From: Bog-756 sp963725275
GTDB lineage: Bacteria > Actinomycetota > Acidimicrobiia > Acidimicrobiales > RAAP-2
Reading direction: 5' to 3'
Assembly: GCA_963725275.1 (NCBI GenBank)
Contig: CAVRXS010000003.1
Coordinates: 427,415-491,414, forward strand
DNA: 64,000 bases
Positions 27,595-36,202 of the stretch are shown here, piece by piece (position 1 is the first letter of the stretch; each line of letters starts with the position of its first letter). The notes below the pieces were generated by a model. That model did no database searches. It saw only the letters and a list, made by a program, of their open reading frames with translations, and was not told the DNA's origin. A program made the translations under genes and the position numbers.

Positions 27595-28092
27595 TCACCT
27601 CCCGACCTCGAACACGGTCCCGCCGACCTGGAGCAGATCCCCCTTTTCGAGCTTGGTGCGATCCTCGATGCGGATGGTGTTGACCCATGTCCCGTTGGTC
27701 GAGCCCAGGTCCTCTGCCCAGAGGTCGCCGTCGAGCCGGAAGAGCCGGGCATGGAGGTTCGAAGAGTAGGAGTCGTAGTCGATGGGGACCCCACAACCGG
27801 CAGCTCGACCGACGGTGACCTCGTCGCCGATCTCAAAGACTCTGCCGGCCTGATCCTCGGGCCGGATCACGTGCAGGCGGAGCTGGCGGCGGCGGCGCTT
27901 CCCGTCGACCACAGGGTCGAGGTCCTTGCGCCGACGGCGAGTGCGCTTGAGGGGCCGCACCTCTACCCACACGGCGCGGACCACCCACATGAAGAAGAGC
28001 CAGACGAGAAGGATGACCCCGATCTCGAGGGCCTGGAGGACCGGGGTGTTGTTCGTGGGTCCCGGAAGTGTGAACGCAAGGAGGTGGATCAA
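27595..28092 (-). CDS. fhaB: FHA-domain membrane protein
   Basis: A 165-residue protein with an N-terminal transmembrane helix (ALEIGVILLVWLFFMWVVRA), a basic juxtamembrane region, and a C-terminal FHA domain (about residues 85-165). The domain has VTVGRAAGCGVPI, SNLHARLF and LGSTNGTWVN; the Arg, Ser and Asn contact phosphothreonine. FhaB/FipA recruits phosphorylated division proteins downstream of PknB. It is in one transcription unit with fhaA and pstP. Confidence 0.9.
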   Translation of the reverse strand: MIHLLAFTLPGPTNNTPVLQALEIGVILLVWLFFMWVVRAVWVEVRPLKRTRRRRKDLDPVVDGKRRRRQLRLHVIRPEDQAGRVFEIGDEVTVGRAAGCGVPIDYDSYSSNLHARLFRLDGDLWAEDLGSTNGTWVNTIRIEDRTKLEKGDLLQVGGTVFEVGR

Positions 28093-28109
28093 GGCTCAGG
28101 TGCCGAGGC

Positions 28110-28769
28110 TCACGATGTCTCGAAACGGAGCACGGTGGTTCCGATGACGATCTGGTCGCCATCGGTCAGGACCCGCTCGTGCACCGGGGCGCCGTTGACC
28201 CGGGTCCCATTGGTCGAGTTGAGGTCGACGAGCACCACCTCACTGCCGGTCCAGCGGACTTCGGCGTGGCGGCGGCTGGCGTTGGGGTCCGAGATGACCA
28301 CCCCGCTCTCGGGGAGTCGGCCGATGGTGATCGGATCGGACCCAAGGACGACCCGCTCCCCGTCCGCCAGCACGATGGAGGCGGCCGGGACGCCCGCCGG
28401 ACCTTCGTGGACGTCCGAGATCACGGCAAAGCGCCCCCTGCGCTGCCGGGGGTCCTCCACCACCGAGACCGTGACCGGGCCCACGAAGACATAGTCCTCG
28501 CTCCGGGCGTGCTCCCGAGCGGCCTCCTCCAACTCCCGGACCAGGGCGTCGAGGAAGCTCTCGAACCGATCGAAGTCTGTCGGTGAGAGATGGATGACGA
28601 ACGCATTGGGCGCGATGAGACGGCCCTGGATGCCCAGCCGCCGCTGGAGGTCCATCTCCCGGGTGACCCGACGACCGATCTCCACGGGGTGGAGTTCACC
28701 CCGAAACGCTTTGGACAGGGTCCCGTCGACCATGCGCTCGAGGCGCCCTTCGAACTTCTGGAGTCCCAT
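28110..28769 (-). CDS. fhaA: FhaA: DUF3662 plus FHA domain protein
   Basis: A 219-residue protein. Residues 1-115 are the DUF3662 domain (GLQKFEGRLERMVDGTLSKA, HPVEIGRRVTREMD), and residues 135-219 are an FHA domain with ITIGRLPESGVVI, ASRRHAEV and LNSTNGTRVNG. FhaA binds the phosphorylated MviN-type flippase and slows peptidoglycan synthesis at poles and septa in mycobacteria. It is shorter than the mycobacterial protein, lacking the long Pro/Gly-rich linker. It is the first gene of the kinase cluster. Confidence 0.9.
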   Translation of the reverse strand: MGLQKFEGRLERMVDGTLSKAFRGELHPVEIGRRVTREMDLQRRLGIQGRLIAPNAFVIHLSPTDFDRFESFLDALVRELEEAAREHARSEDYVFVGPVTVSVVEDPRQRRGRFAVISDVHEGPAGVPAASIVLADGERVVLGSDPITIGRLPESGVVISDPNASRRHAEVRWTGSEVVLVDLNSTNGTRVNGAPVHERVLTDGDQIVIGTTVLRFETS

Positions 28770-28847
28770 GTTGGCGTCAGCCTATCGGTGTCAACCCCCT
28801 GGTAGTGGTACGGCGGCGGCCCTGCTAGCCGTTCAGTAGGGCCCCTC

Positions 28848-28863
28848 GACCAGGCGCCTGGTC
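28848..28863. repeat. 16-bp perfect palindrome upstream of fhaA
   Basis: GACCAGGCGCCTGGTC is fully self-complementary. It lies about 80 bases upstream of the fhaA start and 160 bases before the tRNA-Leu gene, in a 256-base spacer with no open frame. It could be an operator for the fha-pst-pbp-pkn operon or a chance GC-rich palindrome. No similar copy was noticed elsewhere in the window. Confidence 0.5.
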
Positions 28864-29025
28864 CGGGCAGGGACAAGCCCGGCCGGCCGGTACCGACACC
28901 ATTACCCCGGGCATCGATCAATGCTGGTCGGAAGGCCGGATTTCGCACTCACGCAGGGCGCGATCCGTCGTGATGCGCTGGTGATCAGGGGCTTTCGAAC
29001 ATCAGGTAGCCTCTCGCGGTCACTC

Positions 29026-29109
29026 GGGCGAGTGGCGGAATTGGCAGAGGCGCAGGATTCAGGTTCCTGTGTCCGAAAGGATGTGGGGGTTCAAGTCCCC
29101 CCTCGCCCA
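29026..29109 (+). tRNA. leuT: tRNA-Leu (anticodon CAG)
   Basis: An 84-base class II tRNA. The acceptor stem is GGGCGAG (29026-29032) with CTCGCCC (29102-29108) and discriminator A. The anticodon stem CAGGA/TCCTG encloses the loop TTCAGGT, giving anticodon CAG. A long variable arm with TCCGAAAGGA follows, and the T-arm contains GGTTCAAGTCC. No CCA is encoded. A tRNA-Leu beside fhaA is also found in M. tuberculosis. It is a likely integration site: accessory genes begin directly after it. Confidence 0.95.
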
Positions 29110-29304
29110 CTGAGGGGTCTCGACAGAACTGGGCGAGTCGCGTCGACATAACTAGCAGTATCGGGTCGCGTGGAAAACGTTCCAATGGATGTTAGGGGCC
29201 CGCTTCCCGACCTCCGTGGGCCGGTTACCCGGACTCGTATCGCTCGTCGGGACTTGCGGCACGCGCAGACCTATCCCTTCGAGCGCGCGCCGAAGCCAGC
29301 GTGG

Positions 29305-29847
29305 TCACCGCTGCTGCGGGAAGATCGCCTCTCTCAGGCGGCGGTCGGGGTCCGGCCCCGGACCGCCGGAGTGCGGTGGCTCCGGAGGGAGGTGTGAGGG
29401 GAGCCACTGGTCGAGAGCCCGGGTCCGGCACCGCCTGGGCCGGCGACGGGCTGTTCCCGCGATTGCGACGGCTTCCTCCTTGAGGAACCCGTCGATCTTG
29501 CGCAAGTTGGCAGCCCATAGCAGCAGGGCCACGAAGACACTCTGGGCGGCGACCCCCCGGATCCTCCGGCGTTGGGGGTCACCGAGGGCTTCTCTGGCCC
29601 CGTCCTTCAGGAATCCGTTCATCCCCACGTTGGTGCTGCGCAGGGTGGCATACGCGGCCCGCCACTCCGGGCTCCCATACAGGAGCGGCTGTGCAAATTT
29701 GGCCCCGGCTTCGGGCGGCACCGTGACGCTCTGCTGGGAACAGATCTTGGGCTGGTGGTCGGCCACCGCGGCGGTCACGACCGGCCCCCATACCCGAGCG
29801 GTATGGCCGACAATACAGAATGGGGTGCGGAGCCGCAGAACGGACAA
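29305..29847 (-). pseudogene. Transposase-like remnant (C-terminal part)
   Basis: An open frame of 180 residues. Its middle resembles the C-terminal half of a widespread actinobacterial transposase-like family: VTVPPEAGAKFAQPLLYGSP, then GMNGFLKDGAREALGDPQRR, then IRGVAAQSVFVALLLWAANL and RKIDGFL. The N-terminal catalytic part is missing and both ends read into unrelated sequence. It lies about 200 bases downstream of tRNA-Leu, at the start of the accessory region, and is probably the relic of an old insertion. Its precise IS family is not certain. Confidence 0.6.
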
Positions 29848-29953
29848 TCCGCGTTCGCGCCGAGACCACTCCGCAGCGTCCTTGCCGTGTCAGCGCCCGA
29901 GAATCCTTCGGGCCGAGTGGGGAGCCAAGAGTCCGTCTGATTGCGCGCTGCCA

Positions 29954-30587
29954 CTAAATGCGTCGGAGTCCGGCCAGCAGCCGGTCGATCGCGGCGACGG
30001 CTTGGTCGCGGGCCGCTCGGGAATCTTCCGCGTTGGCGATGTAGAGGGCTGCTTCGTCGGCGGTCGCGAGCAGGAGGTGGGCCATGACTTCGAGCGGTTG
30101 CTGCGGCGAGCGAGCCGTCAGCAACGGCGAGCTCCAGCATGGCTTGGATTCCGCCTAGGCCGTAGCGCGCTTCGACGGCGCGCCACTCCTGCCAGCCGAG
30201 GACGGCTGGGCCGTCGATGAGGAGGATGCGCTGGACCTCGGGGGTCACTGATGCGTCGAGGAACCCGAGGAGCCCGTTGCGGAGCATCTCGAGCGGTGGT
30301 GCCTCGACGAGCTGAGAGCCGGCGGCGACGACGAGGTCCTCCTCTACTGCTTCAAACACGGCGACAAAGAGGGCGCGCTTATCGGCGAAGTGGTGGTAGA
30401 GCGCCCCACGGGTGCCGACGGCGGCGAGGGCGACGATCTCCTCTGTGCTGGTGTCGTGGTAGCCCCGCTCGACGAAGAGATGGCGGGCGGCGACGATGAG
30501 CGCGCTGCGGGTGGCTTCGGCGCGATCGGCGACGGCGGCCGAGGGTGGCTTGCGCCTCGTCTCGCCGTCTCGTTGACCGGCTGTCAT
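29954..30587 (-). pseudogene. TetR-family regulator, frameshifted
   Basis: The N-terminal 150 residues (from 30587) are a TetR protein: helix-turn-helix HDTSTEEIVALAAVGTRGAL followed by YHHFADKRALFVAVFEAVEE, then the ligand domain to LELAVADGSLA. At about 30100-30125 the frame is lost. The missing C-terminus (PLEVMAHLLLATADEAALYI, ending LLAGLRRI at 29954) continues in another frame, so one base was gained or lost. It is divergent from the epoxide-hydrolase-like gene. The 62-base gap holds the palindrome GGTCGACC and two CAGTATG repeats. Confidence 0.75.
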
Positions 30588-30592
30588 GCAAC

Positions 30593-30619
30593 CAGTATGG
30601 TCGACCTACAGTCAGTATG
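30593..30619. promoter_or_regulatory. Operator-like repeat between divergent TetR and LEH-like genes
   Basis: Two direct copies of CAGTATG (30593-30599 and 30613-30619) are spaced 20 bases apart and flank the 8-bp palindrome GGTCGACC (30599-30606). They lie in the 62-base gap between divergently transcribed genes, the usual site for a TetR autoregulatory operator. Assignment to the adjacent regulator is inference. Confidence 0.4.
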
Positions 30620-30649
30620 CCGGTGCGGGCCCGAGTTCAGGAGGTTGCG

Positions 30650-31057
30650 GTGGCAGATCCGATCGATGTGGTGCACAGCGTTCTGCGCCGCGATGAGCAA
30701 GCGCGACGCAGAGGCGCTCCGGGAGTTCCTGGCCGACGGCGTCGCATACCAAAACACTGGGATGCCGGCGAAGGAAGGCGTCGAGGACGTCTTGGCCGAC
30801 TTGGCAGGCCAGTTCGCGATGTTCCCGGACACCTACGAGTACCGGATGGTGAACGTCGCCAGCGACGGCGAGGTTGTGCTGACCGAGCGGGTCGACATGA
30901 TCAATGGGTTCGACGGCAGCGTCCACGGCGTGCCGGTGATGGGCACCTTCGTCGTGCGCGACACGAAGTCACGCGCTGGACCGATTACTTCGACACCGGC
31001 CTGATCGGGAAGATGCTCTCGGGCGAGGACTACAGCGGCCTCGTCCCCACCGGCTGA
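30650..31057 (+). pseudogene. Limonene-epoxide-hydrolase-like (SnoaL/NTF2 fold) gene with two frameshifts
   Basis: Three frame segments together give a protein of about 135 residues. The N-terminus starts at GTG 30650 after a clear AGGAGG. Near 30687 the frame shifts to one encoding SKRDAEALREFLADGVAYQ and GVPVMGTFVVRDTK. Near 30968 it returns to the original frame for TRWTDYFDTGLIGKMLSGED. The order and motifs (Asp, Arg and Asp of the epoxide hydrolase site) match the limonene-1,2-epoxide hydrolase family. Its TGA overlaps the ATG of the P450 gene (TGATG). Two frameshifts in 400 bases suggest a decayed gene or poor local sequence. Confidence 0.7.
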
Positions 31058-32319
31058 TGGAGCAGCCGGTCTTCGAGTTCGACTCCCTCCTCCAGCCCGA
31101 GTTCGCCAGGGCGCCACAGCCGTACTACCAGCAGATGCGTGACACGAACCCGGTGATGAGGTTGCCGGACATGTATGGGTCCGAGCAGAGCAACGTCTTC
31201 GTCGCCAAGCACAGCGACATCGAGTACGTGCTCAACAACCCCGCGCTGTTCTCCTCGGACTTCCTGCCACCGGAGGTGGCGCCGTTCCCGATGATCCCGG
31301 AGAACATCGACCCGCCGGAGCACAGGAAGTACCGCCGGCTGCTCGATCCGCTGTTCAGCCCCAAATCCGTGAAGCGACTCGAGCCCGACATCACCCGGCG
31401 GGCCAACCGACTAATCGACGGGTTCATCGAGCGAGGCGAATGCGACTTCGCAAAGGAGTTCGCGGTCCCGCTGCCTTCTGGCGTCTTCCTCGACCTCATG
31501 GGCCTGCCGTCGGACGACCTCGACTTCTTCCTCGATTTGAAGCACGACTTCCTCCACGGTCAGGAGATCAGCAACGAGTTCCTGCTTCAGGCCAAGGAAC
31601 GGGGCAACGAGCGGTTCCGCCGCCTCATCGCGGAACGGCGGCGCGATCCCCGCGACGACCTCCTCACCCACCTCGTCAACGCCCAGATCAATGGGCAGCC
31701 CTTGACCGAGGAGGAACTGCTTGGCGTCTGCCAGCTCATGATCGTGGCCGGGCTCGACACCGTGACCGACAGCCTCACGTGCTTCTTCGCTTGGTTCGCC
31801 AGAAGCGCGGAGCACCGGCGGCCCATCGTGGATGATCCCGCAATCATTCCCGCGGCGATCGAGGAGCTCCTGCGCTTCGAATCCCCGGTCCCCTTCGTTC
31901 CCCGCATCGTCACCGAGGACCTCGAACTGAGTGGATGCCCCCTCAAGGCGGGTAACCAGGTGGTGTGCTTGATCGGCTCTGCGAACACGGACGACCGAAT
32001 CCACGAACGAGCCGACGTCGTGGAGTTCGACCGTGAGGTCAACCGCCACTTCGGCTTCGGCCGGGGGATTCACCGCTGCCTCGGATCGCACCTCGCCCGC
32101 CTCGAGCTCCGCGTCGCCATTGGCGAGTGGCACCGGCGCATCCCTGAGTACTGCATCCCCGACGGTGTCGAGCTTGAGTACACCCCGCTGCTCCGCCAGG
32201 TCGAGCACCTCCCGCTCGTCTTCGAGCCGCGTGCCCGGTTGAGCCGCATCGTCCTGCTCACCGGCGCATCCGGTGGCCTGGGCACCGCATCGACCATCGA
32301 GCTCACCCGTCGCGGCTAG
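31057..32319 (+). CDS. Cytochrome P450 (reads in frame into a downstream SDR)
   Basis: Residues 1-394 are a complete P450: I-helix IVAGLDTVTDSLTCFF, ExxR in IEELLRFESP, and the haem-cysteine loop HFGFGRGIHRCLGSHLARLE. It should monooxygenate a small hydrophobic compound with electrons from a ferredoxin/reductase pair not seen in the window. No stop occurs at the expected P450 end; the frame continues into the N-terminus of an SDR (LSRIVLLTGASGGLG) and ends at a TAG at 32317-32319. The fusion is probably a lost stop codon rather than a functional P450-SDR fusion. Translation is coupled to the upstream LEH-like gene. Confidence 0.88.
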   Translation: MEQPVFEFDSLLQPEFARAPQPYYQQMRDTNPVMRLPDMYGSEQSNVFVAKHSDIEYVLNNPALFSSDFLPPEVAPFPMIPENIDPPEHRKYRRLLDPLFSPKSVKRLEPDITRRANRLIDGFIERGECDFAKEFAVPLPSGVFLDLMGLPSDDLDFFLDLKHDFLHGQEISNEFLLQAKERGNERFRRLIAERRRDPRDDLLTHLVNAQINGQPLTEEELLGVCQLMIVAGLDTVTDSLTCFFAWFARSAEHRRPIVDDPAIIPAAIEELLRFESPVPFVPRIVTEDLELSGCPLKAGNQVVCLIGSANTDDRIHERADVVEFDREVNRHFGFGRGIHRCLGSHLARLELRVAIGEWHRRIPEYCIPDGVELEYTPLLRQVEHLPLVFEPRARLSRIVLLTGASGGLGTASTIELTRRG

Positions 32320-33072
32320 AACGTCATCGCCGCGGTCCGCTCAATCGACGACGAGTTCGCCCCGCTACGAGACGCGACCGCACACCACCCCGGTGGCGTC
32401 CAGCCGTTACTGCTCGACATCCTCGATGATTCCTCGATCGACGACGCCGCCGCGAAACTCGCCGCTATCCCGCTCGACGCCATCGTGCACAACGCCGGTG
32501 TCGGCGCGTTCGCCACCTTCGAGGACACCCCGGTCGACACGTGGCAAGCGATCTTCCAGGTCAACCTCCTCGGTCCCATGCGACTCACCGCCTTGCTGCT
32601 CCCATCGATGCGCGCCCGGGGCTTCGGGCGCATCGTGGCCGTCTCCAGCTACACCGCCCGGATCGGCATCCCGTTCGCGTCGGTCTACGGCGCGTCGAAG
32701 GCTGGCCTCGAGCGCTGGATCGAGACGCTCGCCGTCGAGCTCACATCCTTCGGCATCTCAGCCCACGCGCTCGAGACCGGGATGTTCGACACTTCCATGG
32801 TGAACGGACCGGAGCCACCCCAGGACCCCGACAGCCCCTACCGCCGCGTCTACGACCGACTCGAACCTTACCGCGAGCGCATGATTTCGACCGCCAAGTC
32901 GCCAGAGCAGTTCGCAACCGTGCCTGCCGACACCCTCGAAGCCAAGAACCCACCGATCCTGCGGCCCGTCGGAGCTGATGCCTGGGCGCTCTAGACCGTG
33001 CAACGGCTCCTTCCGTCCCGGCTCATGCCCGCCATGTTCCGGCTTGCGTTCCGACAATGCAGTGGCGAGTAG
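32239..33072 (+). pseudogene. Short-chain dehydrogenase interrupted by two in-frame TAG codons
   Basis: One reading frame from TTG 32239 to TAG 33072 encodes a complete classical SDR of about 275 residues. It has the NAD(P) motif TGASGGLGTA, HNAGVGAFATFED, VSSYTARIGIPF and the YGASKAG active site. It contains two internal TAG codons at 32317-32319 and 32992-32994. The SDR at 36203-37105 has Trp at the position of the first (RQGWTVLAAMR against RRG-stop-NVIAAVR). It also continues past the second, as this frame does with VQRLLPSRLMPAMFRLAF. Nonsense decay is the likely explanation. No start of its own is evident, because the frame is joined to the P450. Confidence 0.75.
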
Positions 33073-33307
33073 GAGACCGGGTGACCGCCGCTGGGCGCTT
33101 CATGATGTGGAGCTGCCACAAGGGGTTGCATGTGGAAAGCATCGCCAAGCGGGCGCTCCCGTTGAGATAGCCGCCGCCCGCAATGTGCTGCGATCCGGAC
33201 CGGCTTCTTGGGTGTCCCACAGCGCGGGGTAGGTGGGGCACCGAGGGTGCCTCCGACCGTTACTGCGGGTGTGGAGAAAGGGCCCTGTCCATTTGTTACG
33301 GTTCGGC

Positions 33308-34225
33308 GTGGCGACCGCCGATGTGTCCCCGTTCCATCCCGATCTGCGTCGCACGGCGCGCTTTCTCCCTCGCGCCCCCTTTGGCCCTCGCACGGTGAAG
33401 TTGGTGCGAGCGGCGACCAAGGGCCTTGCCCTGCGCAGGGCACCCGACGTGCAGATCGTCCAGGTCGGTGGCACCTCAGTCCGCGTGCACGGCCGGCCGA
33501 CTGGCCGTGGGCGCCGCCCGGGACTGTTGTGGGTTCACGGAGGTGGGTACATGATCGGATGTGCAGCGCAAGACGACCATGTGTGCCGGGCCTTCGCCCA
33601 CGAGCTGGGGATCGTCGTCGCAGCCCCCGACTACCGGCTCGCACCTGAGCACCCCTTTCCCGCGCCGCTCGACGACTGCCACCAGGCGCTGGGGTGGCTC
33701 GCTTCGCAGCCTGACATCGATCCGACCAAGGTGAGTGTCGGTGGGGACAGCGCGGGCGGTGGATTGGCAGCGGCCCTCGCTCTGCGCGCCCGCATGGACG
33801 GAGCCATCTCCGTCGCCTTCCAGCTCCTGACCTATCCCATGCTCGATGACAGCACCGCCACTCGTACCGACGTCGATGAGACTTACATGCGCTTGTGGAA
33901 CAACGCGGCCAATCGGTTGGGGTGGGAGTCCTACACTGGGCTTCCGGCGGGCTCACCTGAGGTCACCCCGCTGGCAGCACCAGGCCGCTGTCTGGACTTC
34001 ACGGGGCTCCCGCCCGCGTGGATCGGCGTAGGAACCCTCGACCTCTTCCACGACGAGTGCCTAGCCTATGCGGGTGGGCTTCGGGCTGCCGGCGTCGGGT
34101 GTTCCCTCGAAGTGGTTGATGGGGCATTTCATGGCTTCGACTTCGTATCCAAGTCGCCCGTGGTGAACAGATTTCGCCAAACCCAGCTCGCCGCCCTCGC
34201 GTTGGCGTTGGGCGTGGATCGGTAA
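33308..34225 (+). CDS. HSL-type alpha/beta hydrolase (esterase/lipase)
   Basis: A 305-residue hormone-sensitive-lipase-family esterase. The oxyanion motif is LLWVHGGGYMIG near residue 80, followed by DYRLAPEHPFPAPLDD. The nucleophile is in VSVGGDSAGGGLAAAL, an Asp in GTLDLFHDE, and the His in DGAFHGFDF. The GTG at 33308 is preferred because upstream codons do not resemble the family. It would hydrolyse short acyl esters or lactones in the cytosol. It stands between two decayed regions but is itself intact. Confidence 0.85.
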   Translation: MATADVSPFHPDLRRTARFLPRAPFGPRTVKLVRAATKGLALRRAPDVQIVQVGGTSVRVHGRPTGRGRRPGLLWVHGGGYMIGCAAQDDHVCRAFAHELGIVVAAPDYRLAPEHPFPAPLDDCHQALGWLASQPDIDPTKVSVGGDSAGGGLAAALALRARMDGAISVAFQLLTYPMLDDSTATRTDVDETYMRLWNNAANRLGWESYTGLPAGSPEVTPLAAPGRCLDFTGLPPAWIGVGTLDLFHDECLAYAGGLRAAGVGCSLEVVDGAFHGFDFVSKSPVVNRFRQTQLAALALALGVDR

Positions 34226-34692
34226 TCGCGGTCGGGTATCTGAACGACCGGAACCGGAGGGTAAGTCGACCGCACGATAAGTGCTGAGGCGACAGCCAAT
34301 ACCGAGCAGGGTGCGGGGTTGTGGGTGCCGAGAAACGGGGCACCCACGCCGACAAGTACCGGGTCGGAGAGCTGAGGCGCCTCGGCTAGCGATTTCACCG
34401 ATTCACCGAGCGTGTCGATCTCACCGAATGGGACTACCGGGAGCGTGGAGCCGTTCGCCCATCTGGCAGGTTCACCGCTCCCTCTGCAGGAGAACCGGTT
34501 TGTGGTGTTGGGATTACCACTCTGTCTTCGAGCGAGCCTTGCCTGAGCCACTGCGTGATCCACTCCGCTTGACGCTCCAAGTATCGGCCCCTACATGACC
34601 GAGGTGGTATGTCGAAGTCCCCATCCCGGTTCGTGCCTAAATCGACAGCAGATGCGGATCTGGGGTGACCGCGGACATACGAGTCCCTGCCC
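34226..34692. other. Gene-free spacer between convergent genes
   Basis: No convincing gene is seen in these 467 bases. A minus-strand open frame runs from 34563 into the esterase gene and contains a moderately protein-like stretch (GESVKSLAEAPQLSDPVLVG), but it has no recognisable family and no good ribosome site. It may be a relic of a lost gene. No clear terminator hairpin with a T-run was found. Confidence 0.4.
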
Positions 34693-35940
34693 CTACGAAC
34701 CCTCCAGCGTGCTTGTGCCGGCGTAGTCAGTGCCACAGATCGGCTTGGACGAGATCGGCACGAAACCTGATTTCTCGGCTTTCAGGACCCAGGCACACTG
34801 GGGGAGGTCGTGACCGAACACTGTCGAGTAGTCGATGTTGATCGGGAGCAGTCCGTTGCCGTTGTAGGACTTGGTGCTCCGCAACGCCTTGACGACCCCC
34901 GCACGGGTCGGGTTCTGCCCGGCACCTTGAATCCCCTTGATTATGAGGTCGCAGCCGAGCCACGAAAGGTTCTGGCCAAAACTGGGGAACTCGCTCTTTG
35001 TGAAGCCGGCGTATTTCGTAAGTGCGGCCGCCATTTGCTCAGTGCCTAGATCGGGCAAGGAGAAGGGACGTGCCAGCGACAGGAAGTACGTTCCCTGGAG
35101 ACTCGACCATTCGGGCGAGTGCACGACTGAGGGTTCGTAGCCGACCGAGAACAGCGCTGCCTTGAGCTTCACACCCGCCTGCTCGAGCGCTGTCAGGAGC
35201 GCAAAATTCGAGTCGTCGTCCATCGTGGGTAGGAGAGCATCCACGTGCTTCTGCTGGGCTACCAGCGCTTCGGGAGTGAATGACACGCTGCCAAAGGGCA
35301 CGCTGGTATCCAGCACACCGACCTTGCCTCCAGCTCGCTGGAAGGATTCAGCGGCGCCTTTCGCCTCGTCGGCCGACAGCGGGGAGACTCCGTAGCCGTA
35401 GCTGCCGATGATCGTCCCACCGTGCTCCTTCAGAAAGGTGCCGAAGATGCCGTTGACGGGTTCCGTGGGATCCTCGCTTCCCCGGAACGCGTCGAACATG
35501 TTCGTATAGGGCTGCTGACCCCATTCTGGCCCGTCAGAAGAGTTGCCGGTGACCGGAACACCAGCTTGCTGGGCATACTTCGCCCCCTCGAAGAAGAAGG
35601 GTGAATTGGCTACGATCCCCAGAGCATCGTCGGAGACGGCGCGCTGGACCGCAGTCGCGGTCAGGGTCGGATTCGTCTGGTCATCGACGACCGACAGGTC
35701 GATCTTCCGCCCGTTCACTCCGCCTTCGGCGTTCTGCAGGTCCACCCGCGCCACACATCCCTGCTGGGAGTTGCCGTATTCGGATGCGGCCGGGCCCGTC
35801 AGCGAGGAGACGTAGGTGATATCCAGCGGTGTGCCTCCGGCCGATGCTGCGGTCGGTGTCGACCCTGAGCAAGATGTACAGGTCACTGCAGCCAAGGTAG
35901 CGACCGTTGCGGCCAGGATTCCACTTACTGTCAAACGCAA
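34693..35940 (-). CDS. Substrate-binding lipoprotein of branched-chain amino-acid ABC type (copy 1)
   Basis: About 415 residues of the periplasmic binding protein type 1 (LivJ-like) family. The N-terminus is a signal peptide ending in a cysteine-containing TCTSCSGS segment, so a lipoprotein is likely. PLDITYVSSLTGPAASEYGN and LQNAEGGVNGRKIDLSVVDD are the conserved N-lobe segments. The TTG at 35938-35940 is chosen because GGAG precedes it; a TTG at 35952 is an alternative. It closely resembles the frameshifted protein at 41172-42414. No permease or ATPase gene is nearby. Its upstream sequence abuts a truncated LLM gene, suggesting rearrangement. Confidence 0.83.
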   Translation of the reverse strand: MRLTVSGILAATVATLAAVTCTSCSGSTPTAASAGGTPLDITYVSSLTGPAASEYGNSQQGCVARVDLQNAEGGVNGRKIDLSVVDDQTNPTLTATAVQRAVSDDALGIVANSPFFFEGAKYAQQAGVPVTGNSSDGPEWGQQPYTNMFDAFRGSEDPTEPVNGIFGTFLKEHGGTIIGSYGYGVSPLSADEAKGAAESFQRAGGKVGVLDTSVPFGSVSFTPEALVAQQKHVDALLPTMDDDSNFALLTALEQAGVKLKAALFSVGYEPSVVHSPEWSSLQGTYFLSLARPFSLPDLGTEQMAAALTKYAGFTKSEFPSFGQNLSWLGCDLIIKGIQGAGQNPTRAGVVKALRSTKSYNGNGLLPINIDYSTVFGHDLPQCAWVLKAEKSGFVPISSKPICGTDYAGTSTLEGS

Positions 35941-36004
35941 GTTCGGCTCCAATCAATTGCGCGACGACGGGCCGGGAGCCTGTCACCACTGGGTTGATGC
36001 GGAA

Positions 36005-36202
36005 GACGGGCCGCTATCGCCGATGCGAGGACGATCGGGGACGGAAGATGGCAATCTTCGGTGCTGTGGTGCTCGGACAGCACAGCGACGAGTGCACCTC
36101 GGTCTTCGGCCCAGGTGCACATCTCGAACGCAACGCCATAGAGTTCGCCGATGGGCGCTCCGAACGCTAGCGCCCGCATGTCGAACCGGAGGGTGAACAC
36201 GG
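36005..36202 (-). pseudogene. LLM-class flavin oxidoreductase, N-terminal fragment
   Basis: Starting at a GTG (36200-36202) directly after the stop of the SDR gene, about 65 residues match the N-terminus of LLM-class oxidoreductases: MRALAFGAPIGELYGVAFEM, then ALVAVLSEHHSTEDCHLPSP and IVLASAIAAR. After AIAAR, at about 36010, similarity stops abruptly and the frame runs into the control region of the substrate-binding gene. The remaining 250 or so residues are missing. A deletion has therefore joined this gene's beginning to the next gene's upstream region. Confidence 0.65.

Noticed and set aside
29026..29109. Duplicate of the tRNA 3' end marking the far side of an island
   Set aside because: No second copy of the T-arm/acceptor sequence was noticed in the window, so no attachment repeat is claimed.
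32317..32994. Amber codons read as pyrrolysine or another recoded residue
   Set aside because: No pyrrolysine machinery is in the window, the residues do not sit in a known recoding context, and neighbouring genes are decayed too.
32991..33956. Minus-strand 321-codon frame over the esterase start
   Set aside because: It is antisense to a complete HSL-type esterase and rich in Arg/Pro/Ser without motifs.
34129..34563. Minus-strand frame of 144 codons between esterase and binding-protein genes
   Set aside because: It overlaps the esterase 3' end, has no clear ribosome site and no recognised family; noted only as a possible relic.
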